Assembly (NCBI GenBank): GCA_014706385.1
Contig: JACGZH010000001.1
Location: 1,054,001 to 1,118,000 of the forward strand
Origin: Phaffia rhodozyma
Taxonomy: Eukaryota > Basidiomycota > Tremellomycetes > Cystofilobasidiales > Mrakiaceae
Reading direction: 5' to 3'
DNA length: 64,000 nucleotides
Of this stretch, positions 58,801 through 64,000 are shown one piece after another. The translations under genes were made by a program, and so were the position numbers. The notes under the pieces were generated by a model that had not been told where the DNA came from, made no database searches, and saw nothing but the letters and a program-made list of their open reading frames with translations. The stretch's first letter is position 1. The number at the start of each line of letters is the position of its first letter.

Positions 58801-60113
58801 CAACAAGAGCAGGAGCAGGAGTAGGAGCAGCAGCTTTGCCTCTCTGCCTCCGTCCTCTTGGTCTTGCCACGACCTTCTCACGAGGTACCTTGATCCGCCG
58901 GGTGACCATCTTGATTGGTTTAGGAGGGATCGGGTGCTGGACCCAGAGTCTGCTGTCATCAAACAGCCAGAAAGTGTTGCCTTTGGCGTCCCAGCCGACC
59001 GGATGGATCCTCTGTATGAGTTGAGAGCGCGGAAAGTGAGAAAAGATGACGCGCTTGAGCAAGAGTTTTGGGGAAAGAGAGCAGAGAACGGGGAGGAAAA
59101 GATGGGAGAACGAACCCAGCTGATTTCCTCGTCGGGCTCGCCGTTGAGAACGAGTCCTCGGAATCGTTCACAGTCGACCAGCTGCCACTCGCACAAATCG
59201 TGCATTGCTCGAAGCTAAGAAACAGAGAAACAGAGAGAGACGCGTTCATATAGATCGACTTCTGTCAGAACTTGCATCCGAATGGAGGGATGAACGAATC
59301 ACGTCTGAAACAAACCTTGTCACCTAACCCAAGTTCAGGCCAGTCTCTTGGCTCCTCCTCTGTACCTAACGCGTTCGTTTCTGGTGAACGGGAGAGGTAC
59401 TGTAAGCGGAGATGGCGAACCCAGTTGGTCTTACTAGTCACGTCAAAAGTTTGATGTGGAAAGAGAAGAAGCATCCGTGTTAGTCCGAGATGTTTCAGTC
59501 CGGTTTGAAAGAAAATCTGAAGGCGGGTGACATCCGAACAAACATCGGAAGAGGGTAGGAGGGATGATCGGAAGGAGGAAGCGAAACAGACGACGTCCAC
59601 TCACTCTATACGTTTATCCAAGGTAAGAGAAGTGAGAAGCTGAGTCATCATGGGAGCGATGTATCTATCCTCGGTGTTGTCAAAATCAGACTCGATCCTC
59701 TAAAGAGAAGGTACGAGATGAAAAGTGAGTGACGATGAGGAGAAAGAGGAGAAGAACAAGAAGAGGGTAAAGGAGAAGATCGTCAGTTTGAGAAACACGA
59801 AGGACGCGACGGGGAAGAGGAAACGGGAACGAGAGAAAAGAAAAAAAAGGAGAGATAGAGGATAAGAAGAAAAGAGAACGTGATAGGACGTACTTCTGGA
59901 TCCCAATCGATTCCACCGAGAGTGGGAAGCCACATCGCACAAAACTGACTGACGGCAGCCCACATAGCATCTTGACGAAGCCTGGTAACAAGAGGCGAAG
60001 GAGGAGCCGGTGCAAGTGCCGGTGGATAATTTCCCGGACTAGACGCTGGCGAAGGAGACTTTGACACGACCGTCTGTAGAGGTGTTGATGTCGAATGCCT
60101 TGACCGAGGCATC
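55877..60113 (-). CDS. DDT/WHIM-like and PHD-finger chromatin protein with Gln-rich tail
   Basis: About 1200-1300 residues. ATG 60113 begins MPRSRHSTSTPLQTVV. The first part has LRQDAMWAAVSQFCAMWLPT, DRYIAPMMTQLLTSLTLDKR, TNWVRHLRLQYLSRS, LRAMHDLCEWQLVDCERFRG and WRIHPVGWDAKGNTFWLFDD; LWVQ follows. That last block is the WHIM-like signature seen in RSF1, CECR2 and other ISWI-partner proteins. Next are an acidic/Ser-rich linker, a conserved FDWENFPKQFENS block, a long charged coiled coil (about 57960-57610), then a PHD finger with C-x2-C (CEVC), CCGKC, H-x2-C (HEDC) and CSSC. The C-terminal exon (56887-55877) is extremely Gln/Pro/Ser-rich, like activator domains. Likely a nuclear chromatin-remodelling accessory subunit. 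It is not clearly orthologous to a named yeast protein. Confidence 0.82.
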
Positions 60114-60329
60114 AGAGTGAGGAAGACGGAAGAAAGATGGGTGATGGGATGAAGAACGAATAAATAGATGGTGTTGGAGATGATCAAACTGATTAGATAG
60201 ACAAAACAGGACGGAAAAGGAAAAAAAAGAAGTGGGAGTGGAAACGAGCAGCCGGGAAGGAAACAGAGCGGGAAGGGGGGAACAAGGGGGGCTTGAAGGG
60301 GGACTGGTTACGATTAGGTAAGCCCAATG

Positions 60330-60341
60330 AATCACGTGATT
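60330..60341. promoter_or_regulatory. 12-bp palindrome AATCACGTGATT in a divergent promoter
   Basis: Perfect palindrome with CACGTG core, sharing ATCACGTGAT with the site at 52101-52110, and about 220 bases from the DDT-PHD start. Probably bound by a bHLH factor; inferred. Confidence 0.5.
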
Positions 60342-60674
60342 CTAATTGTTACATCGGGCGTTTTCTGATCAGTCGTACTCTGCACAGTAAGTAGTCTTGA
60401 CGGGAGTGTACTCGAACGGTCATTTCTGATGGAAAGGTGCTCTGCTCAACATCTCTTGAGGCACACTCTGCCTCGACAACCTAGATGGATACGCTCTGTT
60501 TGGGGATCTTGGTGGAGAACACTTGGTCTGTGCTGGGCGCCGGCAGAGCACCTTGGCCCAACGACGTGATTACGGTAATCCTGGTTACTAACCCATTGAA
60601 TGTAACCGCTGACGTGCCTCTGCGTGATGTCTCTGAATTTCCTCTTTCCTTCCTAATCGAGTCTACATTGTCTC

Positions 60675-60699
60675 CATCCCATCCCATCCCATCCCATCT
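60675..60699. repeat. CATCC pentanucleotide repeat
   Basis: Four perfect CATCC units and one CATCT variant, about 100 bases upstream of the exonuclease ATG. Confidence 0.7.
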
Positions 60700-60794
60700 A
60701 TCCGTTCGTCTGGGTGGATCATCTCTAACGTCGGATTCTCACCCAGCTCGTTGGCTCGTCTTGCCACCTTTTTTGTGCTTTTGTTCAGAAAGCA

Positions 60795-63703
60795 ATGTTT
60801 GCCCATGTCGTGTACTCGGCACGATCTGTTTCTCATGGTCCAGTACCAGGGAGACTGATCTTTAGGCCTTCTTCGTCGAGCCGCCCGTCCGTGATCGTTC
60901 ACAGATCTTTCTCATCCAACATTCCGAACACCAACGTCATCAGAAGAGTTTGGGGATTCACTGCTAAGTCTCCTAGGATGCCTCCTCCTTTTAAAAAGAT
61001 TGGGTCGGTCTCTCGTTCATTTCATCTTATGATTCCTACTCGTCTCTCCTTTGTCTTTGAGCTTTATCACTCATCCCCTGTCAGCCTTCATTGTCATTGT
61101 TCCTCATTCCCACTCTCTTATTTTCACCCTTGTTGTCACTCATCAACCACCAAACATTCATCATCTCTTGTTAAATAGAGAGTCGTTCTTCGATAAAGAT
61201 GGCAAGAGTCATTTCCGTCTGTTTGAAAAAGCAGAACTTCAAAAGATGAAGGCCGCGGCAAAAGAGAGAAAGCCCAAAAAGAAGAAGGTGAACGCATTCG
61301 CCGACCTGCCAGCTTACAACCACATGGACTTCTTGCCAGACGGTCATGATCCACCAGAAGTCCTCTTCGTCAACACAATCGAAGAAGCCAATGCTGCCAT
61401 CGGACGGCTCACTTCGTACGTCCTATATCTGTGTGCTTTTGATGGATGTGAAATGAAATCTTGTTCGCTTAATGGGTTCTCATCCGACTCTTCCCTTCCG
61501 TGAAACAGGCCTATCGGGCTGGATATCGAATGGACGCCAAGCTATCGGAAAGGCGTCTCGCCCTCCCCGACAGCCCTGGTTCAGCTAGCAGACAATAAGC
61601 TTATCTTGCTCGTATGTCTATATTAATCTTTATGTTCTTAACTCGGTCGTCTATATCGGAAGCTCACTCTGATATCTCTTTTTTAGGTCCATTTGGTCAA
61701 GATGAGCCGGCCGCCGGAGGAACTGTGCAAGCTGCTGGAAGACGAAAGTTTTGTCAAAGTAGGCGTCGGTATTCGACGTGAGTCTCTTTTCCAAGTTGAC
61801 TTTTAAAAGCAGATATACATACATGCTAACCGCTTGAAAGATTGGGTCATGCTTATCAATGGTAATCGTTCCTCCAGAGGACGCTTGTAAGATTGACAAG
61901 GATCTGGGCACTTCTGTTCAAGGAGTAGTCGACCTAAATCAAATATCGCTCAAGGAATCCAACCATTCAGGTGTAAGCGTTCTCCTCCTCGTTTTTCTTT
62001 CATCATCAGACAATGAACGAAGGTCTTATGATGACTGACGATCAAATTCGCGCACTCCTCACTCTCAGCCTCGAAGTCTAGCAAAATTCATTGGCAAGCT
62101 ATTAGGTCGATCCCTGTCGAAGCCACCGAGCGTTGTTAAATCAAAATGGAATAACAGGAGACTATCACCCGAACAGATCTCTTGTACGTTCGCTCTTCGC
62201 TGCTTCTAATTTGATCCTTACCCTTCTTGCCCCCGGCTCACCCTCTCTCTTCGTTATTTCCTGCCCTCGTCCTTCTTGGCCTTCCCTCTTTCCAGATGCT
62301 GCCAGTGATGCACTTTCAGGGCTTCAAGCCTACCATGTTCTTCGTCAACAAGCGCTCTCCGGGGTGCTTTCCAAAACATGGCATCTCCACACTCGAGACC
62401 TTGAGAAGGTAAGAATATTCGACTACGAGACCGAAAGGATTCTCGATCGGCTGCCTCCCGTTCTGGGTACTAGTACACCGCCAGCCGTAGGTGTCAACGT
62501 GGACGTCCCATATGGAGTTGGTAGGGCTCAGTCTGCGTCAATCTCGAACGATACCGATGAGTTGGTGGAGGAAGAAGACTCGGAAGAAGAAGAGATCAGC
62601 CAGGCAATCAGAGAGGCAGAAGAGGAAGAAGCTATGGAGGAAGATGAGTTCGTTAGGGAGATCCTTCATGGTGACGTCGACCCGGAGGAGACATCTGCAA
62701 CTTTCGTCAAGCCGGAGGAAGTACAATCGAATGTATCGACGTCCACATGGCCGATGACCCCTGCAACGCCTGAGCCTGTATCTAAACCTCAACCTCGACC
62801 CGAGTCCAGATTTAAATCCAAATCGTTCACACCATCGACAGACACCAGACCTAGCCATTCTACTCTCGAGATGGCACCTCTTCAGGAGTGGAGAACGCTT
62901 CCAAGCTCGAACGGGAAATCATCTTTAGCAAGCGTCCCAATGAATGTAGAGAAGCGAACAAATCACAAGAACGCCGGCCAAGCAAAGAGAAAACCCTCGG
63001 AAGTTCGATCTGGACAATTAAAGATCGAGCTAGAAGACATGGTGGAAGTTGCTCCTGGTGAATTTTGTGTCTTGTAGTTTTCTCTCTGTTCTCCTGTCAT
63101 CCTTACTGATTAGCCTTTTCATTTCATTTCTTTCCTTTCTTCAAAAAGAACCCAAGAAACCAAAAATATACCGGCCTGGTTACTCGCCGACAATAGCGGA
63201 TGTGGTAGCGCTGAACTTGTTCCTGAAAGGTGCAACATTGGCACAGATTGGTCGGGATAGCGAGGTCCTCCGGTGAGTTCTGAGCCACGATATATAGAGG
63301 GAGCGGTGTGTCTCATTATCTTGATGAGCTGGCGATTGATCGTCCCTTTGGATTGCTTCACGTCGCCTTTCTTTTCTTTCCTTCGGCAGCGCTTCGCAAC
63401 CGAGAGGAGGCTCTGCGAACGATGTACAATACGCATGGAAACCGTCTACCGTCCAGTACGTGTCTTCCGCCTCTTTCCTCATCATTATATTCTCTTCTCT
63501 GACGTCTTTGTGTCTCTCTTTGTTGAATCTTTAGACGGCGAATCATCAAAGCGCTTGACATGGACCGAACCGTCAAGCTAGATTCTCACCAGTGGGCCAG
63601 ACTGACTGGCAATGGGATTCTTCAAGACGTAAGGGATGTAGATGACGCAATGGAGATTATCGAGCCGCTCTTACAAAGTAGACGAATGCAGGGCGCTATC
63701 TAA
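60795..63703 (+). CDS. DEDDy 3'-5' exonuclease (RNase D/WRN-exonuclease type), possible mitochondrial form
   Basis: About 600-640 residues over eight or more exons. ATG 60795 begins MFAHVVYSARSVSHGPVPGR, followed by a basic Ser-rich stretch (RPSVIVHRSFSSN) that looks like a mitochondrial presequence. The nuclease domain shows motif I GLDIEWTP (with Asp and Glu), TALVQLADNKLILLVHL, a block VVDLNQISL, a segment LAKFIGKLLGRSLSK, and motif III Y|AASDALSGLQAYHVL, spliced across an intron to give the Tyr-x3-Asp of the DEDDy subclass. After it come an acidic region, a Ser/Pro-rich linker, and a C-terminal ~100-residue helical domain (YSPTIADVVALNLFLKGATL through DDAMEIIEPLLQ) that I do not recognise. 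The substrate (RNA or DNA) is not determined. Confidence 0.87.
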
Positions 63704-64000
63704 GTTCAGATCTCCTTGCTCTTGTTCCCATCCTCTGCTTTCATTTCCCCCCTCTGCCAACCATTTTTGTTGTTTCTCCTTGATGGTCACTTGATCCCAT
63801 TATTCCCGCGAAAGATGTCTTCACGACTTTTTGTTTTCCTTCTTCCATATAGTTCGTATAGATCGCATTGATCTTGTAGTATTTCTAGTCTCATCTCATT
63901 TCTCCTACTTTGGATTCCCATCTCTTCCGCGATGCCTCCTGCCTCTGAATTTATTCCCCTATACTGTTCTCTTTTACCGGATGTTTCATTATATCACCCA
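63704..64000. other. 3' flank of exonuclease gene to window end
   Basis: Pyrimidine-rich sequence with several TTTT runs, probably 3' UTR and spacer. No gene seen up to the window edge. Confidence 0.5.

Larger units (their letters stand above)
60114..60794. other. Divergent promoter region, DDT-PHD protein / exonuclease
   Basis: Spacer of 681 bases. It contains AATCACGTGATT (60330-60341) and a CATCC tandem repeat (60675-60699). The minus-strand side is G/A-rich near 60210-60300. No gene supported. Confidence 0.5.

Noticed and set aside
60485..60794. Plus-strand open frame before the exonuclease start
   Set aside because: It crosses the CATCC repeat, lies in a different frame from the nuclease, and lacks any family resemblance.

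Overview
The window is nuclear DNA of a fungus, most likely a basidiomycete, possibly a basidiomycetous yeast. Nearly every gene is cut by many short introns with GTRNGT donors and YAG acceptors. Nothing has bacterial operon structure. The gene set fits a basidiomycete: RRM-plus-YTH reader, GRAM/PH sterol glucosyltransferase, LDP1/CAP20-type perilipin, secreted double-psi barrel protein. The species cannot be named from the sequence. Gene models were spliced by hand, joining homologous blocks across plausible splice sites; exon edges are reliable where the reading phase is stated and approximate elsewhere. I saw no tRNA, rRNA, transposon, CRISPR array or viral remnant.

Layout. 0-6 kb: an RVS161-type BAR protein (partial, -), a small mitochondrial-looking protein (+), the CAAX protease STE24 (-) and a derlin (-). 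6-15.5 kb: actin-capping protein alpha with a large acidic insert (+), mitochondrial CDP-DAG synthase TAM41 (+), a secreted Ser-rich DPBB protein (-) and a protein made of three fused RidA domains (+). 15.6-21.7 kb: mitochondrial intermediate peptidase (-), mitochondrial ribosomal protein L12 (-) and an unrecognised basic protein (+). 22-28 kb: an IQGAP homologue (-) with CH domain, long IQ-like array and RasGAP C-terminal domain but no GAP-related domain between them. 28-37 kb: eIF2-alpha (-), EXO1 (+) and a perilipin-like protein (+). 37-45 kb: sterol glucosyltransferase ATG26 (-) and a doubtful small gene (-). 45-56 kb: RRM/YTH protein (+), a SAM methyltransferase (-) and dihydroxyacetone kinase (+). 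56-64 kb: a DDT/PHD chromatin protein (-) and a DEDDy 3'-5' exonuclease (+).

Most genes are unrelated housekeeping genes, as expected of a eukaryotic chromosome arm. Loose themes are mitochondrial function (TAM41, MIP, L12, perhaps the RidA protein, the exonuclease and the small protein near 1.6 kb), cortical actin and cytokinesis (BAR protein, capping protein, IQGAP), and ER or lipid biology (derlin, STE24, perilipin, ATG26).

The most notable observations are the IQGAP without a GRD, the triple RidA fusion with partly shared intron positions, the acidic insert in capping protein alpha, several 10-21 nt coding microexons that carry active-site motifs (EXO1, DAK, perilipin), and near-identical CACGTG palindromes in several intergenic regions.
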